Notes: a model not told the origin generated them from the letters alone. 64,000 nt of DNA from Streptomyces aculeolatus (GCF_020400605.1 NZ_JAINRD010000005.1:124001-188000); one strand, 5' to 3'; positions 18,957 to 28,641 are shown, counted from the first letter of the stretch. Numbers and translations: made by a program.

Positions 18957-20465
18957 TCAGCCGGCGGCTTCCACGGTCTCGGGCAGCTCGCGGGCGAGCC
19001 GGTCGGCCAGGTCGGCGACCTCGCCCACGGCGCCGTACCGGCGCACGGCGGTGTCGACGGTCTTCCGCAGCCGGGTGTTGACCCGCTCGGAGCGCACCTG
19101 GCCGGCGACGGTCAGCGCCTCGCCGGCGCACAGGGCGCACTGCTCGGGCTCCTCCTCCAGCAGGTGGACGGTGGCCAGGCCGACGAGGTTCAGCGCGTAC
19201 GAGCGGCGGCGTTCGGCGTCGGCGGCGAACAGCTCGACGGCGCGCGCCATCACGGGGCGGGCGAGGGCGGCGTAGGTGGGGCTGCGGCCGGCGACGTAGG
19301 CGAGGTCCCGGTAGGAGTGGGCGTTCTCGCTGTTCAGTTCGGCCTCGGAGAAGAAGCGGATCCAGTCGGGCTCGGGGCTGCCCGGGTCGATCTCGGTGAA
19401 GTAGTCCTGGGCCATGCGTACGGCCCGGTGGCAGCGGTCGGGGCGGCCGAGGTTGGCGTACGCGCGTGCCTCCATCGCATACAGCATCGACTGTGTACGG
19501 GCGGTGGCGCTGTCGCGGCTGCCGTACTGCGCGAGGTGGATCAGCTCCAGGGCGTCGTCGGCGCGGCCGAGGTGGATCATCTGGCGGGCCATGCTGGACA
19601 GGACGTACGCGCCGAGGGGGCGGTCGCCGGCTTCCTTGGCGGCGTGCAGGGCGAGGACGAAGTACTTCTGGGCGGTGGGCTGGAGGCCCACGTCGTAGCT
19701 CATCCAGCCGCCGAGCTGGGAGAGTTCCGCGGTGATGCGGAACAGCCGCTCGGCGACCGCGGGCGGGTGCGGCTCCTGCAGCAGGTCGGTGATCTCGTGC
19801 AGCTGCCCGACGACGGCCTTGCGGCGCAGCCCGCCGCCGCACTGGGCGTCCCACTGGCGGAACTTGGCGGTGGTGGTCTCCAGCAGCGCCAGCTCGGGGC
19901 CGGAGAGGGCGGAGGGCGGAGGGCCGCCGGGCGCGGCGGCGGCTGCGGGGGCCGCGGGGCCGCCGGGGGCCGGCGGGGGCGCCAGCCAGCGCTGCATGGG
20001 CTCGACGAGGACGGGGCCGGCGGCGACGTTCAGGGAGGTGCCGAGGAAGCCGCGGCGGGCGAGCATGAGGTCGCTGCGGGAGAACTCGCTGATCTGCTCG
20101 ACCGTTTCGGCGGCGTTCCACGGCAGGTCGATGCCGGAGACGGCGGGGCGGGGGCGGGCGGCGTGCAGCCCGAGCTGGTCGACGCCGACGACGCAGCCGA
20201 ACCGCTCGGAGAACAGGTCGGCGAGGATCCGCGGGATCGGCTCGCGCGGCTGCTCGCCGTCGAGCCAGCGGCGGACCCGGGAGGTGTCGGTGCTGATGTG
20301 GTGCGCGCCGAGCTGGCGGGCCCGGCGGTTGACCTGTCTGGCCAGCTCGCCCTTGGACCAGCCGCTGCGCAGGAACCAGGAAGTCAGCTCTTCGTTGGGC
20401 CCCTTGCCCGCCCCGGTGGCACCGGTCCGGCTGCCGCCCGTGCCGTCCAACTCCAACGCCCCCAT
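18957..20465 (-). CDS. nsdA: NsdA-like regulator (TPR-type, negative regulator of development)
   Basis: This 502-residue protein has an N-terminal helix-turn-helix-like region, LRSGWSKGELARQVNRRARQ then TDTSRVRRWLDGEQPREPIP. A long helical TPR-like part follows (DVGLQPTAQKYFVLALHAAK, YVLSSMARQMIHLGRADDAL, SMLYAMEARAYANLGRPDRC). This is the architecture of S. coelicolor NsdA, a negative regulator of aerial mycelium formation and antibiotic production, which in that genome also lies beside amtB. A short Pro/Ala-rich linker interrupts residues ~155-175. The ATG at 20465 is preceded by GAGGCGGG. Name based on family and location. Confidence 0.85.
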   Translation of the reverse strand: MGALELDGTGGSRTGATGAGKGPNEELTSWFLRSGWSKGELARQVNRRARQLGAHHISTDTSRVRRWLDGEQPREPIPRILADLFSERFGCVVGVDQLGLHAARPRPAVSGIDLPWNAAETVEQISEFSRSDLMLARRGFLGTSLNVAAGPVLVEPMQRWLAPPPAPGGPAAPAAAAAPGGPPPSALSGPELALLETTTAKFRQWDAQCGGGLRRKAVVGQLHEITDLLQEPHPPAVAERLFRITAELSQLGGWMSYDVGLQPTAQKYFVLALHAAKEAGDRPLGAYVLSSMARQMIHLGRADDALELIHLAQYGSRDSATARTQSMLYAMEARAYANLGRPDRCHRAVRMAQDYFTEIDPGSPEPDWIRFFSEAELNSENAHSYRDLAYVAGRSPTYAALARPVMARAVELFAADAERRRSYALNLVGLATVHLLEEEPEQCALCAGEALTVAGQVRSERVNTRLRKTVDTAVRRYGAVGEVADLADRLARELPETVEAAG

Positions 20466-20863
20466 CCCGCCTCGGCCGTCGTGGTGCCCCGGATTATCCC
20501 CGGAACCGAAGCCCCCGAAGCCCGGTGGGAATTTCCTGCCGTTGGCATATCCACATGTCGCATGCCGCCGCCGCCAGCACTGAAAGTAATCCTACGATCA
20601 CCGTTTCGCGAGCGGGATCCCGAAAACGCCACCATTCGCCACCCCTACGAGTGAACACCGCACGGGAGACAGGAGGTTGACTTGGCGAGGACGACTCCGC
20701 AGCGGGCGAGGTGACGCCGGCAGGGCGCACGCCACGGGTCACGCTACCCCCTGGCGCGCCAGCACACCCCGAATACACCTCCCGGCGACACTGTGTTACC
20801 AGCAGACTGCTGTGAGTGAGAAGGCGGAGTAACCAACCGCACCGGCGAGCAGTTGGAGGGGGC
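20466..20863. other. divergent intergenic region nsdA / primase-like gene
   Basis: This 398-bp region lies between two divergent genes and is less GC-rich than its surroundings, for example around 20535-20650. It must hold promoters for both. I find no convincing -35/-10 pair and no coding frame with good composition. A short inverted repeat, TTTCGCGAGCGGGATCCCGAAA-like, lies near 20602-20623. Confidence 0.5.
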
Positions 20864-21553
20864 ATGGGTTTCACGATCGGCGGCATCCGCGGCCGACGCG
20901 ACGTCGGATCCGTCCGCCGCGCCCGTACGTCCGCCGGACACGCGGTGACGGCGGTGGCGGAGTACACCGGGCTGTGGGGCTGGGACGTGCTGCCCGGCGC
21001 GCCCCTCGTGCGCTCCCCCGGCGGCGGGCGCGGCTGCTCCTGCCCGCGGGGCGCCGCCTGCCCCGTACCCGGCGAGCACCCGCTGCCGGATGCCCGCCCC
21101 GTCCCCGCCGGCACCCCGCTGGACGAGGTGACCGACGCCTGGGCGGGTGCGCCGGGGGCCGCCGTGCTGCTGCCGGTGGGCCGGTCGTTCGACGCCCTGG
21201 AGGTCAGCGCCGCCGCCGGGCGGCGGGCGCTGCCCCGGCTGGAGCGCCTCGGGCTGCCGCTCGGCCCCGTCAGCGTCGCCCCGGACGGGCGGGCGCACTT
21301 CTTCGTCGCGCCCGGCGCCGCCGCCGAGCTGCCCCGGCTGCTGTACCGCATGGGCTGGGACGGCACCCGGCTCGACCTGCGCTGCCTGGGCCGGGGCGAC
21401 CACCTCCTCGCCCCGCCCTGCGATCTGCGCGGCCTCGGCCCGGTGCGCTGGCTGCGCCCGCCGACGCTGGACACGGCGGGCGGCCCGCCGCCGGCCCGGC
21501 TGCTGCTGGGCACGCTGGCGTACGCGCAGAGCGCCTGGCTGCGCTCGGGCTGA
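20864..21553 (+). CDS. bifunctional DNA primase/polymerase-like domain protein
   Basis: This 229-residue protein begins MGFTIGGIRGRRDVGSVRRA, preceded by GGAGGGGGC. It resembles the prim-pol N-terminal domain proteins conserved beside ftsY in Streptomyces: AVTAVAEYTGLWGWDVLPGA, then GCSCPRGAACPVPGEHPL with clustered cysteines, then GRGDHLLAPPCDLRG. I do not see a clear DxD catalytic pair in the usual prim-pol context, so it may be a degenerate, non-catalytic member. It converges on ftsY, with a bidirectional hairpin between them. Confidence 0.75.
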   Translation: MGFTIGGIRGRRDVGSVRRARTSAGHAVTAVAEYTGLWGWDVLPGAPLVRSPGGGRGCSCPRGAACPVPGEHPLPDARPVPAGTPLDEVTDAWAGAPGAAVLLPVGRSFDALEVSAAAGRRALPRLERLGLPLGPVSVAPDGRAHFFVAPGAAAELPRLLYRMGWDGTRLDLRCLGRGDHLLAPPCDLRGLGPVRWLRPPTLDTAGGPPPARLLLGTLAYAQSAWLRSG

Positions 21554-21573
21554 CGGCCGGGTTCGCCCGCCGA

Positions 21574-21597
21574 AGCGCCCCGGTCCGCCGGGGCGCT
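21574..21597. terminator. bidirectional hairpin between convergent genes
   Basis: A perfect 10-bp stem AGCGCCCCGG/CCGGGGCGCT with a TCCG loop lies midway between the primase-like gene (stop 21553) and ftsY (stop 21611). It can serve both strands. Confidence 0.8.
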
Positions 21598-21610
21598 CTC
21601 GGCAGGCGGC

Positions 21611-22825
21611 TCAGTCGCCGATCAGCGCGTCCACGAACGCCTCGGGCTCGAACGGCGCCAGGTCGTCCGCGCCCTCGCCCAGGCCCACCAGCTTGACCGG
21701 CACGCCCAGCTCCCGCTGCACCGCGATCACGATGCCGCCCTTGGCCGTGCCGTCCAGCTTCGTCAGCACCAGCCCGGTGATGTCCACGACCTCCGCGAAG
21801 ACCCGCGCCTGCACCAGGCCGTTCTGCCCGGTCGTGGCGTCCAGCACGAGGAGCACCTCGCCGACCGGCCCGTGCTTCTCCACCACCCGCTTGACCTTGC
21901 CCAGCTCGTCCATGAGCCCGGTCTTGGTGTGCAGCCGCCCGGCGGTGTCGATGAGCGCCACGTCAGCGCCCTCGTCGATGGCCTCCTTCACCGCGTCGTA
22001 CGCGACGGACGCCGGATCCCCGCCCTCCGGACCGCGTACGGTGCGGGCGCCGACCCGCTCCCCCCACGTCTGCAGCTGGTCCGCGGCGGCGGCCCGGAAG
22101 GTGTCCGCGGCGCCCAGCACCACGGACTTGCCGTCGGCGACCAGCACCCGGGCGAGCTTGCCGGTGGTCGTGGTCTTGCCGGTGCCGTTCACGCCGACGA
22201 CCAGCACGATGCCCGGCACCTCGGCGCCCTCGGGGCCGACGGACTCGGCGGTGTCCAGCGTCCGGTCGGCCTCCGTGCCGACGAGCGCGAGCAGTTCCTC
22301 GCGCAGCAGCGCGCGCAGTTCCTCGGGCGTGCGCGTACCGAGGACCTTCACGCGCTCGCGCAGCCGCTCCACCAGCTCCTGCGTCGGCTGCACGCCGACG
22401 TCGGCGGTCAGCAGCGTGTCCTCGATCTCCTCCCAGGTGTCCTCGTCGAGGTGTTCGCGGGAGAGGAGGCCGAGCAGGCCCTTGCCGAGGGAGTTCTGCG
22501 AGCGGGCCAGCCGGGCGCGCAGCCGTACGAGCCGGCCCGCCGCGGGCGCGGGGACCTCCAGCTCCGGCGCCGCGGGCGGCGGCGGCTCGGCGACGACGGT
22601 GCCGGCGGCGGCCTCGGGCTCGCCGGGCAGGTCCACCTCCTCGATGGTCCTGCGCTGCTCGTCGCCGGGCTCCCCCGCTTCCTCGCCGACCTGCGGCTCT
22701 GCGGGGGTCCGGGGGGCGGGCGGCGGCGGGGGTACCTGCTTCCGGCGGCGGGAGCCGACGACCAGGCCGCCCGCGGCGAGGACTGCGACGACGGCGATGG
22801 CGATGACGATGACGATGATGTCCAT
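21611..22825 (-). CDS. ftsY: signal recognition particle receptor FtsY
   Basis: This 404-residue SRP receptor GTPase has, unusually among bacteria but typically for actinomycetes, an N-terminal membrane segment (MDIIVIVIAIAVVAVLAAGG). A Pro/Ala/Glu-rich linker of about 90 residues follows. The NG domain shows GVNGTGKTTTTGKLARVL, ADTFRAAAADQL, DTAGRLHTKTGLMDELGK and TKLDGTAKGG. I chose the ATG at 22825 over 22867 because the membrane segment then begins the protein. It works with Ffh to deliver ribosomes to SecYEG. The gap to smc is 81 bp, so they may be co-transcribed. Confidence 0.96.
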   Translation of the reverse strand: MDIIVIVIAIAVVAVLAAGGLVVGSRRRKQVPPPPPAPRTPAEPQVGEEAGEPGDEQRRTIEEVDLPGEPEAAAGTVVAEPPPPAAPELEVPAPAAGRLVRLRARLARSQNSLGKGLLGLLSREHLDEDTWEEIEDTLLTADVGVQPTQELVERLRERVKVLGTRTPEELRALLREELLALVGTEADRTLDTAESVGPEGAEVPGIVLVVGVNGTGKTTTTGKLARVLVADGKSVVLGAADTFRAAAADQLQTWGERVGARTVRGPEGGDPASVAYDAVKEAIDEGADVALIDTAGRLHTKTGLMDELGKVKRVVEKHGPVGEVLLVLDATTGQNGLVQARVFAEVVDITGLVLTKLDGTAKGGIVIAVQRELGVPVKLVGLGEGADDLAPFEPEAFVDALIGD

Positions 22826-22906
22826 AACGCCCACCAGTATCGCCCGCCCGCGCCGTGTTCGCGGCACCCCGCCCGCTTCCGGCCCTCCGAGGGCGGGCCG
22901 GCCCGT

Positions 22907-25900
22907 TCAGTTGAGCCGCTGGCTGATCACCTTGGAGACGCCGTCGCCCTGCATCGAGACGCCGTAGAGGACGTCGGCGACCTCCATCGTGCGCTTCTGG
23001 TGCGTGATCACGATGAGCTGTGAGGTGCGCTGCAGTTCCTGCATCAGCCGCACCAGTCGCTGCAGGTTGGTGTCGTCGAGGGCGGCCTCGACCTCGTCCA
23101 TCACGTAGAACGGGCTCGGCCTGGCCATGAAGATCGCCACCAGCATCGCCACCGCCGTCAGCGACCGCTCGCCGCCGGACAGCAGCGACAGCCGCTTGAC
23201 CTTCTTGCCCGGCGGGCGCGCCTCCACCTCCACGCCGGTGTTCAGCATGTCGTCCGGGTCGGTGAGGACCAGCCGGCCCTCGCCGCCGGGGAAGAGGCGG
23301 GAGAAGACGCCCTCGAACTCGCGGGCGGTGTCGTGGAAGGCGTCGGTGAAGACCTGCTCGACGCGCTCGTCGACCTCCTTGACCACCTGCAGCAGGTCGG
23401 CGCGGGTGCGCTTGAGGTCGTCGAGCTGCTCGGTGAGGAACTTGTGCCGCTCCTCCAGCGCCGCGAACTCCTCCAGCGCCAGCGGGTTGACCTTGCCGAG
23501 CTTGGTGTACGCGCGCTCCGCGGCCTTCAGCCGCTTCTCCTGCTCGGCGCGCGCGTACGGCCGCGGCCGGTTGCGCGGGTGCTCGGGGTCGTCGGGCAGT
23601 TCCTCGCCCTCCGCGGGCAGCGACGGCGGCACGAGCTGGTCGGGGCCGTACTCCGCCACCAGGTCGGCCGGCTCGACGCCCAGCTCCTCCAGCGCCCGGC
23701 CCTCCAACTGCTCGATGCGCAGCCGCTTCTCGGCGCCCAGCACCTCGCCGCGGTGCACGGAGTCCGTCAGCTTGTCCAGCTCGCCGGCCAGCTCGCGGGA
23801 GAGCCGGCGCTGCCGGCCCAGCTCCTGCTCGCGCTCGGCCCTGGCCCGCTCGGCGGCGGCGCGCTCCTCCTCGGCGCGGGCGAGGGAGACCTCGACGTGC
23901 GCGAGGAGTTGCCGGGCGCCGGCGGCGACCGCGGTGGCGACGGCCGCCTCGTGCCGCAGCCGGGCGCGGCGGCGCTCGGCGCGGGCGCGCGCCTCGCGCT
24001 CGGCGCGGGCGGCGCGGTCGAGTCCGTCGGCGCGGCCGGCGAGGCCCTTGACGCGCTCCTCGTGGGTACGGACCTGGAGCCTGGCCTCCATCTCGGTCTG
24101 CCGGGCGTTGGCACCGTCGGCGGCGAGCCGGTCGCGTACGGAGGGGTCGGACCCGTCGTCGGCGTCCTCGGCGGCGCCGGCCTCCTCCTCGGCGGTCTCC
24201 AGCTGCGCCGCCAGCTCCTCCGCCTCGGCGGCCGCGCGGGCCAGGGCCTCCTCGGCGCGGGCCGCGGCGGCGGCGCTGCGCTCGGCCTCCCCGGCGGCGG
24301 CGCGGGCCTGCCCGCCGAGGCGGCCCAGCTCGCCGGCGACGCGGGACTTCTCCCGGTCCGCGGCGCTGCGCCGGCCGCCCAGCTCCTCGACGAGCGCGGC
24401 GCACTCGGCACGGCGTGCGACGGCGGCCTCCTGCCGCAGGGCCAGGTGCGTACAGCGGGCGTCCAGCTCGGTCAGCTCGGCCGCCGCCTCGTCGACGGAC
24501 GCCTGCACCTCCAGCAGGCTGGGGGCGCCGGCGGAGCCGCCGTGGGCGAAGTGGCCGCCGAAGACGTCGCCTTCCGCGGTGACGGCGGTCAGCTCGGGCC
24601 GGGCGGAGACGAGGTCTTCCGCGTCCTCCAGCGTGGCGACGTACACGGTACGGGCCAGCAGCCGCCGTACGGCGGGCAGGAGCTGGTCGGGGCCGGCGAC
24701 CAGGGCGGCGAGGTGGCGGGCGCCGGGCGGGAGTTCGCCGGCGGGGGCCGGCTCGTACGGGGCGTCGCCGAGGAGCAGCGCGGCGCGGCCGGCGTCGTGC
24801 TTGCGCAGCAGCCGCAGCGCGTCGGCCGCGGCGGCGGGGCCGGAGACGGCGAGGGCGTCGGCGGCGGCACCGAGCGCGGCGGCGACGGCGACCTCGTACC
24901 CGGAGGCGACGGTGAGCAGTTCCGCGGCCGGACCGAGCACGCCGGTCAGCTTGTCGCGGGCCTGGAGCAGGGTGCCGGTGCCGTCCTTGCGGCGCAGGCC
25001 CAGGGCGAGCGCGTCGCGGCGGGCGGTGGTGGCGGCGCGGGCGCGTTCGGCCTCGGCCGCCTCGTCGCGGGCGGCGGTCAGCTCGGCCTCCGCGGCCTTG
25101 AGGGCGCTCTTCGCCGCCTCCTGCTCCGCGGCCAGTTCGCTGTCGCCCTCGTCCAGCCCGTCGACCTCGGCCTTCAGCGTCTCGTACGCCTCCTGGGCGA
25201 CGGCGGCGCGCTCCTCGGCCTCGTCGCGGGCGGTGGCGAGCCGGTCGATCTCGGCCTGCGCGGAGGCGGCGCGGCCGCGGGCGGCGGTGACCTTGCCGCT
25301 GAGCCGGGCGAGCCGTTCGCGGCGGTCGGCGACGGCGCGGGCGGCGTCCTTCAGCCGCCGCTCCTCGGCGGCGAGCCGGCGCTCCAGCTCGGCGCGATGG
25401 GCGACGGTGTCCTCCAGCGCGAGTTGCGCGGCCTCCAGGGCGGCCTCGAGTTCGGCCTCCTGCTCGCGGATGCGCTGCGCCTCGCGCTCCAGGTCCTCCG
25501 GGTCGCGCCCGCGCCGCTCCTCCTCGGGGGCGGCGGTGGCGTGCTTGGCGCGGGCGTCGGCGAGGCTGACGGTGCCGCGCACCCGCTCGGCGAGCTGGCC
25601 GAGTTCGTGCCAGGCGCCCTGGGCCTCGGTGAGCCGCGGGGTGAGGGCGCGTACCTGCTCCTCCAGGGCGGACTCGCGGGCGCGGGCGGCGGCCAGCTCG
25701 GCCTCCGCGGCCTCCTTGCGCGCCTTCAGGGCCGCTTCGTCGGCGATCTCGGCGGAGAGCGCCGCGCGCAGGGTGACGAGGTCGTCGGCGAGCAGCCGCA
25801 GCCGGGCGTCGCGCAGGTCGGCCTGGATGACGGCGGCCCGGCGGGCGACGGCGGCCTGCCGGCCCAGCGGCTTGAGCTGGCGGCGCAGTTCGTCGCTGAG

Positions 25901-26479
25901 GTCCTGGACGCGGGCGAGGTTGGCCTGCATCGCGTCCAGCTTGCGCAGCGCCTTCTCCTTGCGCTTGCGGTGCTTGAGGACGCCGGCGGCCTCCTCGATG
26001 AAGGCGCGGCGTCCCGACGGGTCGGCGTGCAGGACGGAGTCGAGCTGCCCCTGGCCGACGATGACGTGCATCTCGCGGCCGATGCCGGAGTCGGACAGCA
26101 GTTCCTGGATGTCGAGGAGGCGGCAGGTGTCGCCGTTGAGCTGGTACTCGCTGCCGCCGCTGCGGAACATCGTGCGGGTGATGGTCACTTCGGCGTAGTC
26201 GATGGGCAGCGCGCCGTCGGAGTTGTCGATCGTCAGCGAGACCTCGGCGCGGCCGAGCGGCGGCCGGCCGGTGGTCCCGGCGAAGATGACGTCCTCCATC
26301 TTGCCGCCCCTGAGGGACTTCGCCCCCTGCTCTCCCATCACCCAGGACAGCGCGTCCACCACGTTGGACTTTCCGGAGCCGTTCGGGCCGACGACGCAGG
26401 TGATACCCGGCCCGAAGCGGAGGGTGGTGGCGGAGGCGAAGGACTTGAACCCCCGGAGCGTGAGGCCCTTCAAGTGCAC
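22907..26479 (-). CDS. smc: chromosome segregation ATPase SMC
   Basis: This 1190-residue condensin subunit matches the length of Streptomyces SMC. It starts at GTG 26479 (VHLKGLTLRGFKSFASATTL) with Walker A GPNGSGKSN at residues 31-39. Two long coiled-coil arms rich in Ala, Glu and Arg flank a hinge (about 500-660; GYEVAVAAALGAAADALAVS). The C-terminal head carries the signature LLSGGERSLTAVAMLVAIFM and Walker B FYVMDEVEAALDDTN. SMC with ScpA and ScpB compacts and aligns chromosomes, most critically during sporulation septation. Upstream in-frame residues to 26566 lack family similarity and GGAGGAG precedes the chosen GTG. Confidence 0.97.
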   Translation of the reverse strand: MHLKGLTLRGFKSFASATTLRFGPGITCVVGPNGSGKSNVVDALSWVMGEQGAKSLRGGKMEDVIFAGTTGRPPLGRAEVSLTIDNSDGALPIDYAEVTITRTMFRSGGSEYQLNGDTCRLLDIQELLSDSGIGREMHVIVGQGQLDSVLHADPSGRRAFIEEAAGVLKHRKRKEKALRKLDAMQANLARVQDLSDELRRQLKPLGRQAAVARRAAVIQADLRDARLRLLADDLVTLRAALSAEIADEAALKARKEAAEAELAAARARESALEEQVRALTPRLTEAQGAWHELGQLAERVRGTVSLADARAKHATAAPEEERRGRDPEDLEREAQRIREQEAELEAALEAAQLALEDTVAHRAELERRLAAEERRLKDAARAVADRRERLARLSGKVTAARGRAASAQAEIDRLATARDEAEERAAVAQEAYETLKAEVDGLDEGDSELAAEQEAAKSALKAAEAELTAARDEAAEAERARAATTARRDALALGLRRKDGTGTLLQARDKLTGVLGPAAELLTVASGYEVAVAAALGAAADALAVSGPAAAADALRLLRKHDAGRAALLLGDAPYEPAPAGELPPGARHLAALVAGPDQLLPAVRRLLARTVYVATLEDAEDLVSARPELTAVTAEGDVFGGHFAHGGSAGAPSLLEVQASVDEAAAELTELDARCTHLALRQEAAVARRAECAALVEELGGRRSAADREKSRVAGELGRLGGQARAAAGEAERSAAAAARAEEALARAAAEAEELAAQLETAEEEAGAAEDADDGSDPSVRDRLAADGANARQTEMEARLQVRTHEERVKGLAGRADGLDRAARAEREARARAERRRARLRHEAAVATAVAAGARQLLAHVEVSLARAEEERAAAERARAEREQELGRQRRLSRELAGELDKLTDSVHRGEVLGAEKRLRIEQLEGRALEELGVEPADLVAEYGPDQLVPPSLPAEGEELPDDPEHPRNRPRPYARAEQEKRLKAAERAYTKLGKVNPLALEEFAALEERHKFLTEQLDDLKRTRADLLQVVKEVDERVEQVFTDAFHDTAREFEGVFSRLFPGGEGRLVLTDPDDMLNTGVEVEARPPGKKVKRLSLLSGGERSLTAVAMLVAIFMARPSPFYVMDEVEAALDDTNLQRLVRLMQELQRTSQLIVITHQKRTMEVADVLYGVSMQGDGVSKVISQRLN

Positions 26480-26647
26480 TGGCGAGCTCTCCTCCGGCGA
26501 CGAAACATGTGCCGGAGACTCTATCGCGCAAGCCGGTTTCACTGGGTAACCGTCGGGGCACATCAATTACGGAGCATCACCCCCCGGGGTGCCGGCTCCG
26601 GGGCGGGTTCCCTCCCGGGGTATCCGTAAAGCGATGGAGAAACGACG

Positions 26648-26671
26648 AAGGGACGCGGTTAAGCGTCCCTT
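26648..26671 (-). terminator. hairpin after the 66-residue coiled-coil gene
   Basis: A 9-bp perfect stem AAGGGACGC/GCGTCCCTT with a 6-base loop is followed on the minus strand by the T-rich TCGTCGTTTCTCC. It lies about 50 bases after the stop of the small gene and before smc, which probably therefore has its own promoter between 26480 and 26647. Confidence 0.7.
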
Positions 26672-26723
26672 GACAGTTATCTCAAGCGGTTGAGGTGCAG
26701 ACCTGACGGTTCTCGCATGATTG

Positions 26724-26924
26724 TCAGGTAAGCGCAGGCTCCGCCTGGGATACGTCGAGCAGTGACTCGCTGTTGTGAGCAGCGGCGGCGGCGAGCATGT
26801 CGTTCTCGGCCTGGACGCGGACAAGCTCCGACTCCAGGTCCTGGACACGCTGCTGCAGCCGTCGCATCTCGGCGAGGAGTCGCGGGTCAGTGCCGCCGAC
26901 GTAACCGAGAAGCGCCTTTGCCAT
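26724..26924 (-). CDS. conserved small coiled-coil protein of unknown function
   Basis: This 66-residue protein begins MAKALLGYVGGTDPRLLAEM. A heptad-like helix RRLQQRVQDLESELVRVQAE follows, and the last ten residues are polar and acidic (DVSQAEPALT). I believe similar proteins are widely conserved in Streptomyces at this place, but I know of no function. The ATG at 26924 has GGAGG ten bases upstream; the longer frame to 27002 adds residues of poor composition. No cysteine, signal peptide or membrane segment is present. A dimerising or adaptor role is only a guess from the coiled coil. Confidence 0.8.
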   Translation of the reverse strand: MAKALLGYVGGTDPRLLAEMRRLQQRVQDLESELVRVQAENDMLAAAAAHNSESLLDVSQAEPALT

Positions 26925-27213
26925 GATTGAAGGTCCTCCACACTGATGTGACCGACCGAGCGGTGTGGGTCGTGAGGGATTCGCACCCGCGTGTCTGCCC
27001 ATGGCGCAAAACAGCTAGGGTGCGCGGGGCTTCAAGCGTCTCACCAAATAGTTTGACGGTCAACACGATCACACCCCGTATCGGGCGCGGCCCGTGCAAT
27101 TGCAGGCCGCGGGGGGTGGCAGGACCCGTCTGGTGTGAGAGCTTTGCACGGCCGGAAGCCGTTGGCAACCCGCTGGTCATCCCTGCTGGACCAGCCCTTA
27201 TGGCGCAGCGTGC

Positions 27214-27495
27214 TCAACGGATGGCAAATGAGTGATATCCGCCGCGCGGCTCGTCCCAGATCTCCGTCACACCCGACACGCGCCCCGGCGTGTCGGCGGA
27301 CCGCAACCACTCCAGCAACTCCTGGCACTGCTCTCGCGGACCTTCGGCGACGATCTGGACCCGGCCGTCCGCGAGATTCGCGGCGAAGCCGCTGAGGCCG
27401 CCGATCTCCAGCGCCCGGGCGCGGGTGAACCAGCGGAATCCGACCCCCTGCACCACACCGCGCACCCATGCCGTCATGCGGACGTCTGTACTCAT
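27214..27495 (-). CDS. acyP: acylphosphatase
   Basis: This 93-residue protein shows the acylphosphatase signature [18 protein letters not shown], with the phosphate-binding loop arginine, and [18 protein letters not shown] with the catalytic asparagine. The enzyme hydrolyses acyl phosphates such as carbamoyl or acetyl phosphate. I placed the start at ATG 27495; a GTG three codons upstream is possible, and neither has a strong ribosome-binding site. The 289 bp between its stop and the 66-residue gene hold no gene; on the minus strand TAGCTG near 27014-27019 could be a -10 element for that gene. Confidence 0.93.
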   Translation of the reverse strand: MSTDVRMTAWVRGVVQGVGFRWFTRARALEIGGLSGFAANLADGRVQIVAEGPREQCQELLEWLRSADTPGRVSGVTEIWDEPRGGYHSFAIR

Positions 27496-27640
27496 GTGAC
27501 GCACGCTATCCGGACGATCGGCCCGCGGGCACGTGAGGTGCGGGGGTCATGGCGTACAGTCTGCCGACAGCAATATCACTCGTGTGTGCGAGTGGCGTAT
27601 GCACAGTAGTTGTTGTCGTCGGACGTGAGGGGTCAGCCGG

Positions 27641-28633
27641 ATGGGCCGCCACAGACGCTCGGAGCCGCAGCCCCCGGCAGGCAGCCGGGACGCCCCCGGC
27701 GCATACGGCTCCTACGACCGGTACGACTCGTACGAGCCGTACCCCGGCCGCGAGGCGCACGGCGCCGGCCGGACGCGGGGGCAGCACCGCAGGCAGAGCC
27801 CCGCCAGGGCCGGGATGCTCGGTACGTCGGCGGCGCTGGCCGTCGGCGCGGTGGCGATGGCCTCCGGCGTCCTCGGCAGCGGCTTCGACCTCGACCGCGG
27901 CAACGGCGGTCCCGCCGGGCACGTCGAGGCGGGCGACCCGCCCTCCCCCAGCACGCAGGGGTCCTCCGACCTGCCGACGCGGGAGGCGTCGCCGTCCGCG
28001 AGCCGCGGCTCGGACCGGTCGGAGAGCGGCAAGCCGGAGGCGAAGAAGGCGGCCGGCAAGGACGGCGGGCGGGACAAGGAGTCGAAGAGCGCCTCGCCGT
28101 CGACCTCGGCACCCGAGCGTGAGAAGCCGGAGTCCGCCGACCCGTCGTCGAAGGCCCCGAGCCCGTCCCGTACGCAGTCGGAGTCGCCGTCCCCGACGCA
28201 GTCGGAGACCTCCGAACCCACCCGCTCGGCGAAGCCGACCGCCACCGCCGACGCCACCACCGCCGCCGAGGCGGAGGTGCTGCGGCTGGTCAACCAGGAG
28301 CGCGCGCAGGCGGGCTGCCGCCCGCTGACGAACGACCCGGAGCTGGCGAAGTTCGCCGGCGACTACAGCCAGGACATGGCCCAGCGCGGCTTCTTCGACC
28401 ACACCGACCCCGACGGGAACGACCCGTGGGAGCGCGCGCAGGACTACGGCATAGCGGACCTCGGCGGGGAGAACATAGCCCGCGGCCAGGCCAACGCGCA
28501 GTCGGTGATGGACGCCTGGATGAACAGCGAAGGCCACCGCGCGAACATACTGAACTGCGACTTCCGCACCCTGGGCGTCGGCGCGCACTTCGCCGACGGC
28601 GGCCCCTGGTGGACGCAGAACTTCGGCTTCTGA
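27641..28633 (+). CDS. secreted or membrane-anchored CAP/SCP-domain protein
   Basis: This is a 330-residue protein. Residues 1-55 are a Tyr/Arg-rich cytoplasmic stretch, and a hydrophobic segment (AGMLGTSAALAVGAVAMASG) acts as anchor or signal. Residues ~85-205 are a Ser/Pro/Lys/Glu-rich wall-spanning linker. The last ~120 residues are a CAP domain: VLRLVNQERAQAGCRPLTND, RGFFDHTDPDGNDPWERAQD, GENIARGQ, WMNSEGHRANILNC and WWTQNFGF. CAP proteins of this type are common in Streptomyces and of unclear function. It is divergent from acyP; GAGGGG lies nine bases before the ATG. Confidence 0.88.
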   Translation: MGRHRRSEPQPPAGSRDAPGAYGSYDRYDSYEPYPGREAHGAGRTRGQHRRQSPARAGMLGTSAALAVGAVAMASGVLGSGFDLDRGNGGPAGHVEAGDPPSPSTQGSSDLPTREASPSASRGSDRSESGKPEAKKAAGKDGGRDKESKSASPSTSAPEREKPESADPSSKAPSPSRTQSESPSPTQSETSEPTRSAKPTATADATTAAEAEVLRLVNQERAQAGCRPLTNDPELAKFAGDYSQDMAQRGFFDHTDPDGNDPWERAQDYGIADLGGENIARGQANAQSVMDAWMNSEGHRANILNCDFRTLGVGAHFADGGPWWTQNFGF

Positions 28634-28641
28634 GAAACCCC

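Noticed and set aside
23127..26629. Plus-strand frames of more than 1000 codons opposite smc
   Set aside because: Ser/Ala/Arg-rich or Gly/Leu/Val-rich products are typical antisense translations of coiled-coil codons; the real gene is smc.
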